From Henriciella pelagia (lineage in GTDB: Bacteria; Pseudomonadota; Alphaproteobacteria; Caulobacterales; Hyphomonadaceae): a stretch of DNA of 64,000 bases. The notes under the pieces were generated by a model. It saw only the letters and a list, made by a program, of their open reading frames with translations. It made no database searches and was not told where the DNA came from. Both the position numbers and the translations under genes were made by a program. The first letter of the stretch is position 1; each line of letters begins with the position of its first letter. Positions 34,029 to 43,811 of the stretch are shown here, one piece after another. Where the stretch lies: contig NZ_NCSU01000007.1 of the NCBI RefSeq assembly GCF_002088945.1, positions 682,001-746,000 on the forward strand, in the 5' to 3' direction.

Positions 34029-35054
34029 ATGGCAGACGGAATTATCAAGGTCCCCGGCCTTCTGCAGCCAAGCAAGGCATATAAGCCGTTTCGTTATCCG
34101 TGGGCGTATGATTTCTGGAAGATCCAGCAGCAGGTTCACTGGCTGCCGGAAGAGGTTCCGCTCGGCGAGGACTGCAAGGACTGGTCGAACAAGCTGACCG
34201 ACAAGGAGCGCAACCTCCTTACACAGATTTTCCGTTTCTTCACACAGTCCGACGTCGAGGTCGGCGCGAACTACATGGAAAACTACATGCCGCTCTTCAA
34301 GCCGGTTGAAGTGCGCATGATGCTTGCCGCCTTCTCGAACATGGAGACGGTTCACATCGCGGCCTATGCGCTGCTGCTCGAGACGATCGGCATGCCGGAC
34401 AGCGAGTTTGGCGCCTTCATGGAATATGAGGAGATGGCCGCCAAGCACGACTATCTTGGCCAGTTCGGCGTCGAAACCGAAAAGGACATCCTGACCTCGA
34501 TGGCGGTGTTCGGCGGATTCACCGAAGGGCTCCAGCTGTTTGCCTCCTTCGCGATGCTGATGAACTTCCCGCGCTTCAACAAGATGAAGGGCATGGGGCA
34601 GATCGTTTCCTGGTCCGTGCGCGACGAGTCGCTCCACTGCGAAGGCATGATGAAGATGTTCCACACCTTCGCTGAAGAGACCGGCGCGCTGACCAAGTCC
34701 GTGAAGGACGATATCGCAGACTGCTGCCAGACGGTCGTCAAGCTCGAGGACAAGTTCATCGACCTCGCCTTCGAGGCCGGAGAAGTGCAGGGCATGACGC
34801 CGCAGGATATCAAGAACTATATCCGCTACATCGCCGACTGGCGCATGGGGCAGCTCAAGCTTGACCCGATCTACGGGGTCGACAAGCACCCGATCCCGTG
34901 GCTGACGGAAATCCTGAACGGTGTCGAGCACGCCAACTTCTTCGAGGCCCGCGCCACAGAATACTCCAAGGGCGCAACCTCGGGTGAGTGGCACGGTGAT
35001 GAGGGTGTCTGGTCGATGTTCGACAAGCAGAAAAAGACGGTCGCGGCCGAATAG
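34029..35054 (+). CDS. nrdB: Class Ia ribonucleotide reductase, beta subunit
   Basis: A 341-aa ferritin-like R2 subunit that holds the diiron-tyrosyl radical cofactor used by NrdA. Visible elements: FRYPWAYDFWKIQQQVHWLP, NFFTQS-type helix FRFFTQSDVEVGANYMENY, iron ligands in SNMETVHIAAYALLLETIG and SWSVRDESLHCEGMMKMFH, and the acidic C-terminus ending KKTVAAE that docks on NrdA. GAAAGG precedes the ATG. It has its own promoter and terminator and lies 8.5 kb from nrdA. Confidence 0.95.
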   Translation: MADGIIKVPGLLQPSKAYKPFRYPWAYDFWKIQQQVHWLPEEVPLGEDCKDWSNKLTDKERNLLTQIFRFFTQSDVEVGANYMENYMPLFKPVEVRMMLAAFSNMETVHIAAYALLLETIGMPDSEFGAFMEYEEMAAKHDYLGQFGVETEKDILTSMAVFGGFTEGLQLFASFAMLMNFPRFNKMKGMGQIVSWSVRDESLHCEGMMKMFHTFAEETGALTKSVKDDIADCCQTVVKLEDKFIDLAFEAGEVQGMTPQDIKNYIRYIADWRMGQLKLDPIYGVDKHPIPWLTEILNGVEHANFFEARATEYSKGATSGEWHGDEGVWSMFDKQKKTVAAE

Positions 35055-35077
35055 GGCGCCGCGATCAGGCCAAACAG

Positions 35078-35106
35078 AAAAGGGCGCCTTTCGGGGCGCC
35101 CTTTAT
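35078..35106 (+). terminator. Rho-independent terminator of nrdB
   Basis: Stem AAAGGGCGCC / GGCGCCCTTT (35079-35088 and 35095-35104) with a six-base loop, between nrdB and the convergent DUF4167 gene. The T run is short (TTTATT). Confidence 0.8.
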
Positions 35107-35132
35107 TCATTCCGGATATAAAGAAGACGAGA

Positions 35133-35765
35133 CTATTCGGCAGCCTCTTTCGGGCTCGTATCCTCGCGGCCGCGCGACAGGGTCGACATTACGCCATCAT
35201 TCTCGCCCGCTGTTGCCTCGGCCTCGGCCTTCTTGCGATAAGTGCGGCGGCGCGGTTTGGCGGTTTCTTCGCCCGAAGCAGAAGCAGCTGCCTCCTCGGA
35301 CGCATTGTCATTTTCGCCTTCAGAAGACGCAGCGGTACGATCTCTGTCAGCGTCGTCATTGTCGCGCGACTTGCGGGAATTGCGGCGCGGCTTCTTTTCC
35401 GACTGGTTGTTGTCGTTTTCAGACGAATTGTCGCTCGACTGATTGTCACTGTCGTCCGACGCATCATTGTCCGACTCATTGTCATTATCGTCGGATGTAT
35501 TGTCGTCATTCTTGCTGCGCTGCTTGTCCTTCTGGAAGGAGGCGACGATGCGCGCATAGTGTTCGGCGTGCTGGAAGTGGGCTTCAGCCTTCACCCGGTC
35601 GCCAGCGGTCAGCGCGTCACGGGCATATTGCTGGTACTTGTCCAGAATCTGCTGCGCCGAGCCACGGATTTTCACGTCCGGACCGGTGCTTTCATAATGC
35701 CGGTTAGGGTTGTTGCTGTTATTGTTTCCGCCAGACCGACGTCCACGTCCGCGCTTGCGTTGCAT
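35133..35765 (-). CDS. DUF4167-domain protein with Asp/Asn/Ser-rich tail
   Basis: 210 aa. The N-terminal ~80 residues are the alphaproteobacterial DUF4167 domain: a basic start (RKRGRGRRSGG), then VKIRGSAQQILDKYQQYARD and AEAHFQHAEHYARIVA. After that comes low complexity: about 60 residues of mostly D/N/S (DDNTSDDNDNESDNDASDDS), then basic K/R/E repeats. The architecture suggests an RNA- or nucleic-acid-associated, intrinsically disordered protein; the function is unknown. AGGAA precedes the ATG. No gene was found in the ~180 bases between it and prmC. Confidence 0.88.
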   Translation of the reverse strand: MQRKRGRGRRSGGNNNSNNPNRHYESTGPDVKIRGSAQQILDKYQQYARDALTAGDRVKAEAHFQHAEHYARIVASFQKDKQRSKNDDNTSDDNDNESDNDASDDSDNQSSDNSSENDNNQSEKKPRRNSRKSRDNDDADRDRTAASSEGENDNASEEAAASASGEETAKPRRRTYRKKAEAEATAGENDGVMSTLSRGREDTSPKEAAE

Positions 35766-35944
35766 ACGCTAAATTCCTGATCCCGTTTTTTTGTCCGTTA
35801 AGTCAGACCCTGCGCGTCACATCCCAATCGGGAAATACGGAAATGTGTCGCTTGCTCCCGGCGGGGCTCCTGCAAGAATGGAGCCGCCTGCCCGATCTCT
35901 GCTGTAGCGCGCATTTGCGGCTTCGCCAAGCCCCTTGCTGCGCT

Positions 35945-36799
35945 TCATCTGCGGGCTGAGACAACCCGGTCCCGCTGGCCATGGTCCTGTCCACAGGAAA
36001 TGGCGCTGAAACCGGCCTTATCAAGGAGTGCCGTTACAGCGGCGCGCTGGTCAAAGCCGATCTCGAAGACAAGCCACGCGCCCGGCTTCATATGTGCCGC
36101 CGCAAGATCAATGATGCTGCGATAGGCATCGAGGCCGTCTCGGCCGCCATCAAGTGCCGAATGCGGTTCAAAGCTTCGCACACTTGCGTCGAGCGTGGGA
36201 ATGACATCGCTTGCAATATAAGGTGGATTGGAAATGACGAGGTCGACTTCGTCCCAGCCCATCCAGTCTTCCCAGCTTCGGCATCGAATGACTGCCCTGT
36301 CGGAGAGGCCGAGTCGTTCCATGTTCGAATAGGCCACTTCAGCGGCCCGCTTTGACCGTTCGATGCCAAGGCCCCTGGCGCCTGGGTGATTGGCCAGGAG
36401 CGCCGCCAGCAGGCAGCCGCTGCCCGTGCCGAGATCGGCAATGCTGGGCGGGTGTCCGAGAGGCAGGCGCGCCAGCGCTTCATCCACGACGACCTCGCTG
36501 TCGGCGCGAGGGATCAGCGTGTCCTTTGTGATGCGGAAGTCCAGACCGTAGAAATGCGCTTCGCCGGTCAGGTGTTCGAAGGGCTCTCCGACAGCCAGAC
36601 GTTCGACAAGGTCGAAGAAGGCGGCGCGGGTGCGGGCTGGGATCTCGTCACCTTCATCGCGAATGAGCTCTGCCGCCGTCAGGCCGCTGACATGCTGCAT
36701 GAGGTGACGCGCATCGCGGGCACCGTGCGCCATGCCGGCCGATTTCAGGCGGCGCGCCGCAATGGCGAGGGCCGTCTTGTATGTTGCATCCTCATGCAT
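35945..36799 (-). CDS. prmC: Release factor glutamine methyltransferase
   Basis: Methylates the glutamine of the GGQ motif in release factors RF1/RF2. The 284-aa product has the SAM-binding motif [17 protein letters not shown] and the catalytic [13 protein letters not shown] motif that binds the target glutamine, plus the helical N-terminal RF-recognition domain. I start at ATG 36799, which overlaps the end of prfA by eight bases; an in-frame ATG at 36841 is inside prfA. Adjacency to its substrate gene is the classical arrangement. Confidence 0.94.
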   Translation of the reverse strand: MHEDATYKTALAIAARRLKSAGMAHGARDARHLMQHVSGLTAAELIRDEGDEIPARTRAAFFDLVERLAVGEPFEHLTGEAHFYGLDFRITKDTLIPRADSEVVVDEALARLPLGHPPSIADLGTGSGCLLAALLANHPGARGLGIERSKRAAEVAYSNMERLGLSDRAVIRCRSWEDWMGWDEVDLVISNPPYIASDVIPTLDASVRSFEPHSALDGGRDGLDAYRSIIDLAAAHMKPGAWLVFEIGFDQRAAVTALLDKAGFSAISCGQDHGQRDRVVSARR

Positions 36800-37868
36800 T
36801 CTCGTCCATCGCAGCCAGCTTGCGTGCCTGGTCTTCGGCAATCAGTGCCTTGATGACATCGTCCAGCTTGTCGCCGGTGATGATCTTGTCGAGCGAGTAG
36901 AGCGTCAGATTGATACGGTGGTCACTGACGCGGTTCTCCGGGAAATTGTAGGTCCGTACCTTCTGCGAGCGGTCTCCCGAGCCGATTTGTTCGGCGCGGG
37001 CCTCTGCGCGGGCGGCGTCCTTTTCAGCGCGTTCGCGCTCATACAGGCGGATCTTCAGCTGCTCCATCGCCTTCTCGCGGTTTACGTGCTGAGACTTTTC
37101 CGAACTCGTCGTGACGATGCCGGTGGGCAGGTGGGTGATGCGCACGGCCGAGTCAGTCGTGTTGACGTGCTGGCCGCCCGCGCCGGATGAACGCATCGTG
37201 TCGATCCGGATGTCTTCCTGGCGGATATCGATCTCGATATTCTCAGGCGCGGGAAGCACGGCGACCGTGGCCGCGGATGTATGGATGCGCCCGCCGCTCT
37301 CGGTTTCCGGAACGCGCTGGACGCGGTGCACACCGCTTTCCCATTTCATGCGGCCAAAGACACCATCGCCTTCGATACTGGCGATGATTTCCTTGTATCC
37401 GCCGACATCGCCTTCAGAGACGGAAACGACATCCACTTTCCAGCCTTCCAGCTGGGCGTAGCGTGAATACATACGAAACAGGTCGCCAGCGAACAGGGCG
37501 GCCTCGTCGCCGCCGGTCCCGGCGCGCACTTCGAGCACGATGTTCGCCTTGTCATCGACATCCTTCGGGATGAGGAGGAGCTGGACTTCCTTTTCGAGTG
37601 CAGGAAGCTGTTCCTTGATCTCGTAATATTCCTCCGAGGCCAGTTCTGCCATTTCCTTGTCCGGACCCTTCATCAGGGCTTCGGCATCTTTCAGCTGCTG
37701 GCGAAGATCGGCAAGCTCCCGGGCCTTGTCGGCAACGGGCTTGAGGTCAGCATGCTCACGTGACAGCGCAACGATCTCGTCGCTGTCTGTCACAGAGCCC
37801 ATACGGGCTTCTACTTCGTCAAACCGGTCGATGACCTGTTCGAGGCGGGACATTGGAATATTGGCCAT
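36792..37868 (-). CDS. prfA: Peptide chain release factor 1
   Basis: Terminates translation at UAA and UAG. The 358-aa product has the anticodon-like tripeptide region ([20 protein letters not shown], PxT = PET) and the peptidyl-transferase GGQ motif ([18 protein letters not shown]). The N-terminal helical domain ([20 protein letters not shown]) is complete. GAGGCGGGGC precedes the ATG. Confidence 0.97.
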   Translation of the reverse strand: MANIPMSRLEQVIDRFDEVEARMGSVTDSDEIVALSREHADLKPVADKARELADLRQQLKDAEALMKGPDKEMAELASEEYYEIKEQLPALEKEVQLLLIPKDVDDKANIVLEVRAGTGGDEAALFAGDLFRMYSRYAQLEGWKVDVVSVSEGDVGGYKEIIASIEGDGVFGRMKWESGVHRVQRVPETESGGRIHTSAATVAVLPAPENIEIDIRQEDIRIDTMRSSGAGGQHVNTTDSAVRITHLPTGIVTTSSEKSQHVNREKAMEQLKIRLYERERAEKDAARAEARAEQIGSGDRSQKVRTYNFPENRVSDHRINLTLYSLDKIITGDKLDDVIKALIAEDQARKLAAMDENA

Positions 37869-37909
37869 GCCCCGCCTCTAAACCGGATTGGCTAGCGGGG
37901 GAAGCGGGC

Positions 37910-38584
37910 TCATGCGGTCATCGGCTGGCAGTAGGTCCGGTCGAGGTAGGTCAGGATCGATAGCGCGCCGGTCTGTGTTTCACCCGTATTCGGATCTTTG
38001 AGTTTCAGGCCTGCCCCGTCGGTGTGAGAGGTCCAGAGGTAGGCGAGTTCATGGGTCGAGAGCGCTTCACGGATGATGCGGGCGGCCGGCGAATTCTCTG
38101 CGCCCTGGAATTCAAGTCGCTGATCTGGTTGACGCGACGGTCTCACCATCATCCCGCGCATCAGGCGTGGCCAGACAAGCGCGATGGAGGTGAGGAGGTT
38201 GAGCGGTCCAAGCCGGTGCATGAACGGCTTCGCATCAGGCGCATAAGTTTCGCGGACATAGCGGGCAATGTCGGCACTTTCATACATGGCGACATCGGTG
38301 TTTGGGTCGATGAGATAGGGAAACATGGACTTTCCACCGAGTTCGATCGCCCTGGGACGATACCTCGTCCCGCCCTTCGGGCATGGCCGGACTTCGACTG
38401 GGACACCTGTTACCGAGATCGCTTCGCGGGCAATGCGGCAGAACGGGCAGTTCTCGAACTCGTATAGAATGAGCGGCTTTTCAGGTGTGACCGCGGGTTT
38501 GCCGGGTCCTCCAGCGCCCAGCCGCAGGACGCTGCCGATCAGCGACAGCGTCCAGTCGAGCGGAAAGAGCAATCGCCGGATCAT
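37910..38584 (-). CDS. Glutathione S-transferase N-terminal / glutaredoxin-like protein
   Basis: 224 aa. A hydrophobic N-terminal segment (LLFPLDWTLSLIGSVLRLG) precedes a thioredoxin-fold GST-N domain with a CPFC redox motif (C46, C49 in YEFENCPFCRIAREAI), the cis-Pro region FPYLIDPNTDVAMYESADIA and a second GST-N-like segment near the C-terminus (AYLWTSHTDG, LKDPNTGETQTGALSILTYL). The repeat suggests two thioredoxin folds, as in plant and cyanobacterial GST_N_3 proteins. It starts two bases after the MAPEG stop, so both are in one operon, which fits a shared glutathione role. Confidence 0.75.
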   Translation of the reverse strand: MIRRLLFPLDWTLSLIGSVLRLGAGGPGKPAVTPEKPLILYEFENCPFCRIAREAISVTGVPVEVRPCPKGGTRYRPRAIELGGKSMFPYLIDPNTDVAMYESADIARYVRETYAPDAKPFMHRLGPLNLLTSIALVWPRLMRGMMVRPSRQPDQRLEFQGAENSPAARIIREALSTHELAYLWTSHTDGAGLKLKDPNTGETQTGALSILTYLDRTYCQPMTA

Positions 38585-38586
38585 TC

Positions 38587-39036
38587 CTATGCGCCGATTG
38601 CCGAGCTGGTCAGCACGCGGATGACTTCCTTGCCGGCCATCACCATCAGAATGATCGAGCTCAGCGCAAAGACAAGGAAACGCTGCGTTACCTTGCTCGA
38701 CAGGATCTGTACCAGAGAATGCACAACACGAAGGCCGACATAGGCCCAGGCGAGATACATGAAGATACTGTCCCCGCCGCCGGTGAGCGCAGCAAAGAAG
38801 ACCAAGGCATAGAAGATGGTCGGCTGTTCGTGCAGGTGATTGTAATTGTCAGCGACCGAACGGGTGCTGGCGGGGATCTTTTCATTATAGGGGCTGCCCG
38901 GGTGGCGGGCGTCATCGGGATTGATGCCGGCCTTCTGCATGGCCGGAATACGCGTCGCATACATCCAGACCCACATGATGAGTGTCCAGACGATCAGTGC
39001 CAGTACCGGCAGCAGATCCTGCATTTGATATGTCAT
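38587..39036 (-). CDS. MAPEG family membrane protein
   Basis: 149 aa with four transmembrane helices (about 5-25, 75-95, 100-115 and 120-140). It matches the MAPEG fold of glutathione-dependent microsomal enzymes: MYATRIPAMQKAGINPDDAR, NYNHLHEQPTIFYALVFFAA and YVGLRVVHSLVQ. I start at ATG 39036, with GGGAGG seven bases upstream; two other in-frame starts lie just before it. Tight coupling to the GST-like gene supports a role in glutathione-linked detoxification. Confidence 0.85.
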   Translation of the reverse strand: MTYQMQDLLPVLALIVWTLIMWVWMYATRIPAMQKAGINPDDARHPGSPYNEKIPASTRSVADNYNHLHEQPTIFYALVFFAALTGGGDSIFMYLAWAYVGLRVVHSLVQILSSKVTQRFLVFALSSIILMVMAGKEVIRVLTSSAIGA

Positions 39037-39053
39037 TATCATGCCTCCCAAAC

Positions 39054-40373
39054 TTATTTGGCGGGGGCAACTTTAACCCTGTTCGTCGGCGTTGGCACCT
39101 CATCTCCTCGCGCCATGACATTATCCAGCCAGTCGAGCCAGAAATCCCAGTCGCGCTGGGTGATCGAATGGCCGCCGGGCCGCATCCAGAAGACGAGGTC
39201 GGCCTCGACCGGCGCATCCTGCATATTCTCTTGCTGCAGGCCGCCTGTTCCTGCAGCAGCATAGATCGGGGCGGCTTCCAGCGTCGCGCGCCAGGACCCG
39301 TTCGGATCTGACCAGACATCGCGCCGGCCATTTCCGATGAGCAGCGGCGTCGGTGCGTTGAGCGCAATCAGCGCATGCATGTCGACCGGCGTCGTGTTGA
39401 GGCCTCTGGCGTCAAAATTGGCATAGTTTGGCGCGAACCAGTGCGGGTATTGCTTGGCCATGCCGGCCACAGTTTCCCCCGGCTTGTTGCGGCTGAGGGC
39501 TGTGCCGCCGGTGCCGGCCTGATGAGCAACAATGGCATCGATGCGGCTCTCGTAGATGCCAGCGACGAGCGCTGACTTCGCCGAGCGTGAATGACCCATG
39601 ATGGCTTCGCGGTCGGTGTCGACGCGCGGATCGGCTTCCAGAACGTCGAGCGCGGCAGTCCAGGCGGCGGCCCAGCCGGAGACCGCTCCGGAAATCTCTC
39701 CGCGCGGACCGTGCGGGAAGTCCGGCAGGAGCGCGCGCGCTGGCTCTTTTGAGTCCGGGATCACTTCAGACGTGTAATAGCTGGCATAGGCATAGCCGCG
39801 ATCGAGCACCTGCTGCATGGGCGGGGTTGAGATGAAGCGTCCGAATACCTTCTGGACCATGCTGCCCATGAACGAGGGCTCGCCGCCTCCGCAGAAATCG
39901 TCCAGCGCCTCCGGCAGGGGCGGGGTGAGCGCGGGATAGTTGAACGCCGTCTGGTTGCCGCAGAAGGACTGGCTGATGATGATCGGGTGCGGACCGTCAG
40001 ATTTCGGCCAGGCCACGGCCAGCACGAAGTCGCGCCGCTTGCCTGAGCCTTCAATGGCAATGACAAACTCTTCCAGAATGCCGTGACCGTCCCAATAAGC
40101 CTCGTCCACAACGCGGTGCTCGATCAGCCGGCCGCTCACACCTTCCGGAATTGGTCCTGTAATGTGGGTCTCGATCCGCTGGATCCAGTCTTCGCGCCGG
40201 TCGAGAAAGTCCTCGGCATCATGGGCAATTGGCGGATACGCGGCGGGTTTTCCCTCGACATCGAGGCTGGCATAGTTGAGCCCGAGCTGAGTGCAGTTTG
40301 CCATGCCGACGAGCAGGATGCCGATGACAATCAACCGGCCGACCGAGCTCAGAATGCCCAGCACAATGTTCAT
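39054..40373 (-). CDS. CE15-like alpha/beta hydrolase lipoprotein
   Basis: A 439-aa exported esterase. The N-terminal helix ends in a possible lipobox (VGMANC). The nucleophile motif EAIMGHSRSAKSALVAG matches the G-x-S-R-x-x-K pattern of glucuronoyl esterases (CE15), and the C-terminal HSITQRDWDFWLDWLD carries the catalytic His. The segment MAKQYPHWFAPNYANF is also CE15-like. Substrates of bacterial homologues are plant or algal uronic-acid esters; that role here is inferred. GGAGG precedes the ATG. It ends 18 bases before the MAPEG start on the same strand. Confidence 0.75.
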   Translation of the reverse strand: MNIVLGILSSVGRLIVIGILLVGMANCTQLGLNYASLDVEGKPAAYPPIAHDAEDFLDRREDWIQRIETHITGPIPEGVSGRLIEHRVVDEAYWDGHGILEEFVIAIEGSGKRRDFVLAVAWPKSDGPHPIIISQSFCGNQTAFNYPALTPPLPEALDDFCGGGEPSFMGSMVQKVFGRFISTPPMQQVLDRGYAYASYYTSEVIPDSKEPARALLPDFPHGPRGEISGAVSGWAAAWTAALDVLEADPRVDTDREAIMGHSRSAKSALVAGIYESRIDAIVAHQAGTGGTALSRNKPGETVAGMAKQYPHWFAPNYANFDARGLNTTPVDMHALIALNAPTPLLIGNGRRDVWSDPNGSWRATLEAAPIYAAAGTGGLQQENMQDAPVEADLVFWMRPGGHSITQRDWDFWLDWLDNVMARGDEVPTPTNRVKVAPAK

Positions 40374-40431
40374 GATTGCATGCCTCCGGACCAGCTTCCC
40401 GATAACAGGTGACAGGATTGCGGCCCAGAGG

Positions 40432-41304
40432 CTAGGGCAATGTTTCCCCAGATTGTGAGGCAGCGACCGGCAAGCGGCCGCGATATCCGCGAGAGCCGGG
40501 GATCTGCTCTCCTGTATCCAGCCTGATCATGACATTGCCGTCTCCCGTCGGCGTGATCTCGCTTATGTGCCCGCCATGGACCAGGAATGAGCGATGCACC
40601 CGTATGTGGCTTCCCCCCGCCGCTGACAGAAGCTTTTCAAGCGCGCTCAGCGTTGAGCGGGCGAGATAGGTCCGTCCGGGTGTTGCGACTTCGACATAAT
40701 TGGATGCCGCCTTTGCCCAGATGACGTCGGCGGCATCGACGAGAAAGACGCGGCCGCCCGATTTCAGGGTCAGGCGTTGGCGACTGCTGGCTTCGCTTTC
40801 AGCAGCCCTCGCTTCCAGCCCGCGCTGTTCGACAAGCCGGTTGAGCGCAAAGATCGCGGCAATGAGGGTGTAGCTCAGAACGTCCTTGCGGTACTCATAC
40901 AGCCAGATGGAAGGGTCGGCCAAACCGAACTCGTAAGCCTGTCCCAGAAACCCGAGATGAAGTGCTTTTCTTAGCGCCACCATGGACAGGACATGCGCGG
41001 CGGAAAAGACGACCGTCGCCGCAAGATGAATGGGAAGGGCCTTGCGCCAACTGTCACCGGTAATCGGAAACCGGCTCAACATGAATGTGATGAACGGCGT
41101 CAAGGCGAAGATCATGAGATGCGAGGTCGCCTGGGAAATCCACGGCGCGGCAATGACGGGTTGGCCGATGCGATAGTGATCATACTGGTCCGACAGCGCT
41201 TCCACGAAGAAGGAAACGGTCAGGAAAGCTGCCAGCATCAGCCAGGTTCGCCGATCGGCCCGGTGATCGGCATCAAGTTCGGGATGGTGGGCGCGGTCAG
41301 CCAT
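40432..41304 (-). CDS. Membrane-anchored LytTR transcriptional regulator
   Basis: 290 aa from ATG 41304 (GGAAAG upstream; the longer frame to 41424 runs into the divergent promoter). The N-terminal half has four hydrophobic helices (WLMLAAFLTVSFFVEALS to TLIAAIFALNRLVE), followed by a short coiled-coil linker. The C-terminal ~100 residues are a LytTR DNA-binding domain (LKSGGRVFLVDAADVIWAKA, SNYVEVATPGRTYLARSTLS, IRVHRSFLVHGGHI). No receiver domain: it probably senses a membrane signal directly. It is divergent from the acyltransferase gene, a likely target. Confidence 0.87.
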   Translation of the reverse strand: MADRAHHPELDADHRADRRTWLMLAAFLTVSFFVEALSDQYDHYRIGQPVIAAPWISQATSHLMIFALTPFITFMLSRFPITGDSWRKALPIHLAATVVFSAAHVLSMVALRKALHLGFLGQAYEFGLADPSIWLYEYRKDVLSYTLIAAIFALNRLVEQRGLEARAAESEASSRQRLTLKSGGRVFLVDAADVIWAKAASNYVEVATPGRTYLARSTLSALEKLLSAAGGSHIRVHRSFLVHGGHISEITPTGDGNVMIRLDTGEQIPGSRGYRGRLPVAASQSGETLP

Positions 41305-41491
41305 CTGCTTTCCATGCCATAGCCGGGGCGAGCGGCGAAGCGGCGAGGGCGAATTTCGTCCCTCCCCAATGGTATTCGTCCCAGGAAGCCAGATTTCATC
41401 CCGCCGATGTGCGCCTCGTGGCATGGCGCGTGACGTATGCCGGTGCGGTCACCATCAAGGGGCGTAGCGTAACCCGAATACGAGGCCTCAC

Positions 41492-42676
41492 ATGACGCAG
41501 CTTTCCTCCCGCAGACATGATCTCGACTGGCTTCGGATCATCGCGTTCATGATCCTGATTTTCTACCACACGGGCATGTTTTACGTGAGTTGGGATTTTC
41601 ACGTCAAAAGCGCCCATGCTGGCCCCGACGCCGAATGGCTGATGCTGCTGTCCAATCCCTGGCGACTGTCGCTGCTCTTCCTGATCTCCGGCATCGCTAT
41701 CCGTTTTGCCACCGACAAGACGCCCGCGTGGGAGATGGTGAAGAGCCGTCTTGTCCGTCTCGGCCTGCCGATCCTTACCGGAATGGTCCTGATCGTGGCG
41801 CCGCAAAGCTATCTGGAGCTGATCGAGAAGGGTGAATTCGCCGGCAGTTTCACCGCCTTCTATCCGCTCTATCTCGATTTCGGGTCCAGCTTCTCAATCA
41901 TCACGCCGACCTGGAACCATCTCTGGTACGTCGTCTACCTGCTCGCCTATACGCTGATCCTTGTTCCGCTGGCCGGGCCGGTTCGTCGCGTGATGGATGG
42001 CGTGGGCGGGCGCATGACTGAGGTGCTGTTTCGCGGGCGACGGGGTGTGCTGGCGCTTCTTGTGCTCCCGGTCCTGCCGCATTGGCTTTTCAACATCGCC
42101 CTGGACCCCTTCTTTCCGACCACGCACAATTTTGTCTGGGATTTCGCTAACCACGCCCACAGCTTCACTGTCCTCCTGACCGGCTTTGTGCTGGCGAAGG
42201 ACGAGGCCTTCTGGAGTGCCGTCCACCGGGCCTTTCCACTTGCGCTTGTCCTGATGCTTGTCCTCGCCCTCTCAACGACGCCCATCCGGCACCACTGGGA
42301 GTATGTCGGTGTGCAGGCGCCGTGGCTGGCCGTTCCCCTCAAACTCGCCACAACCGCTTTCGCCTGGCTTGTGATCGTGTGCTTCTTCGGTTTTGGCCAG
42401 CGTTTCCTGAACCGGTCGGGCAAAGCACTTGCCTATATGACGGAGGCGATTTTCCCCTGGTATATACTGCACCAGACGCTGATTATCATGGCTGGCTTCT
42501 GGTTGACGCGTCAGGGCCTGAATGTCTGGGTTGAGTTTGCCGGGGTACTGATCGCCACGATCGGTGGTTGCGCCCTGTTGCACGAGTTTGTCATTCGACG
42601 GTCGAGTGTCCTCAGACCGCTCTTTGGGCTCAAACCGAAGCGGTTGCCAGCATCAGCCGTACAGCCTGCTGAGTAG
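41492..42676 (+). CDS. Acyltransferase 3 family membrane protein (OpgC-like)
   Basis: A 394-aa protein with about ten transmembrane helices. The N-terminal motif RRHDLDWLRIIAFMILIFYH carries the conserved His/Asp/Arg of the AT3 family; later segments (TWNHLWYVVYLLAYTLIL, FPWYILHQTLIIMAGF) match the OpgC/glucan-modifying branch. It transfers acyl groups to an exported glycan; the acceptor is unknown. GAGG precedes the ATG. It is controlled, probably, by the divergent LytTR protein. Its stop is one base from the convergent ispG stop. Confidence 0.87.
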   Translation: MTQLSSRRHDLDWLRIIAFMILIFYHTGMFYVSWDFHVKSAHAGPDAEWLMLLSNPWRLSLLFLISGIAIRFATDKTPAWEMVKSRLVRLGLPILTGMVLIVAPQSYLELIEKGEFAGSFTAFYPLYLDFGSSFSIITPTWNHLWYVVYLLAYTLILVPLAGPVRRVMDGVGGRMTEVLFRGRRGVLALLVLPVLPHWLFNIALDPFFPTTHNFVWDFANHAHSFTVLLTGFVLAKDEAFWSAVHRAFPLALVLMLVLALSTTPIRHHWEYVGVQAPWLAVPLKLATTAFAWLVIVCFFGFGQRFLNRSGKALAYMTEAIFPWYILHQTLIIMAGFWLTRQGLNVWVEFAGVLIATIGGCALLHEFVIRRSSVLRPLFGLKPKRLPASAVQPAE

Positions 42677-42677
42677 T

Positions 42678-43811
42678 CTACTCCGCTGCGGCCATTTCGG
42701 CTTCGCGTTGATCGCGGAGCCGTTCGGCTTTCTGCTCGACGAGGTCGACAATGTGATCGATCATGTCGGCATTCGAGACATTGTGGTCTGCCTTGCCTGA
42801 GATGAACATCTTGCCGCTCTCCTTGCCACCTCCGGTGAAGCCGAGATCGGTGAGGGCCGCTTCGCCGGGGCCATTGACCACGCAGCCAATGATGGAGAGC
42901 GATATCGGCTCTGAAATATGGGCGAGGCGCTGTTCGAGGATCTCGACCGTCTTGATGACATCGAAACCCTGACGCGCGCAGCTCGGGCAGGCGACGATGT
43001 TCACGCCGCGGGTCCTGAGCCCCAGCGATTTCAGCATTTCATAGCCGACTTTGACTTCCTCGACCGGGTCAGCTGACAGCGAGACACGGATCGTGTCGCC
43101 GATGCCCATCCAGAGGAGGTTTCCCATGCCGATGGAGGATTTCACCGTGCCGGTGCGCAGGCCGCCAGCTTCCGTGATGCCGAGGTGAAGCGGCGCGTCG
43201 GTCGCCTCCGCCAGCTGCTGATAGGCCGCCACGGTGAGGAACATGTCCGAGGCTTTCACCGAAATCTTGTAGTCATGAAACCCAAGATCATCGAGAATGC
43301 GGGCATGCGCGAGCGCGCTCTCGACCATGGCTTCGGGGCAGGGTTCGCCATATTTCTCAAGGAGGTGGCGCTCCAGCGATCCGCCATTAACCCCGATCCG
43401 CATCGAGCAGCCATTCGCACGGGCGGCGGCGACGACTTCCTTCACCCTGTCGTGACTGCCGATATTGCCAGGGTTAATGCGCAGGCAGGCAGCGCCGGCA
43501 TCGGCCGCTTCGATCCCCCGCTTATAATGAAAATGGATGTCCGCCACGATCGGCACAGGGCTTTCGCGGCAGATGTCAGGCATGGCGGCGGTGGAGTCCT
43601 CGGTCGGGCAGGAAACGCGCACAATGTCTGCCCCAGCTTCTGCCGCGCGGTTGATCTGCTCGATCGTCGCGGCGGCATCCTCGGTGGGGGTATTGGTCAT
43701 GGTCTGCACCGCAATCGGGGCATCTCCGCCGATTTCAACGGATCCGACGCGGATCTTGCGGGACGGCCTGCGCTCGATGGACCGCCAGGGTCTGACCGGA
43801 TTGTGGCTCAT
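42678..43811 (-). CDS. ispG: 4-hydroxy-3-methylbut-2-en-1-yl diphosphate synthase
   Basis: MEP-pathway iron-sulfur enzyme converting MEcPP to HMBPP. The 377-aa product shows [17 protein letters not shown]-type TIM-barrel start, [21 protein letters not shown], and the 4Fe-4S ligands in [12 protein letters not shown] and [11 protein letters not shown]. Length matches the short bacterial form. AGAGGTATCC precedes the ATG. Confidence 0.96.
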   Translation of the reverse strand: MSHNPVRPWRSIERRPSRKIRVGSVEIGGDAPIAVQTMTNTPTEDAAATIEQINRAAEAGADIVRVSCPTEDSTAAMPDICRESPVPIVADIHFHYKRGIEAADAGAACLRINPGNIGSHDRVKEVVAAARANGCSMRIGVNGGSLERHLLEKYGEPCPEAMVESALAHARILDDLGFHDYKISVKASDMFLTVAAYQQLAEATDAPLHLGITEAGGLRTGTVKSSIGMGNLLWMGIGDTIRVSLSADPVEEVKVGYEMLKSLGLRTRGVNIVACPSCARQGFDVIKTVEILEQRLAHISEPISLSIIGCVVNGPGEAALTDLGFTGGGKESGKMFISGKADHNVSNADMIDHIVDLVEQKAERLRDQREAEMAAAE

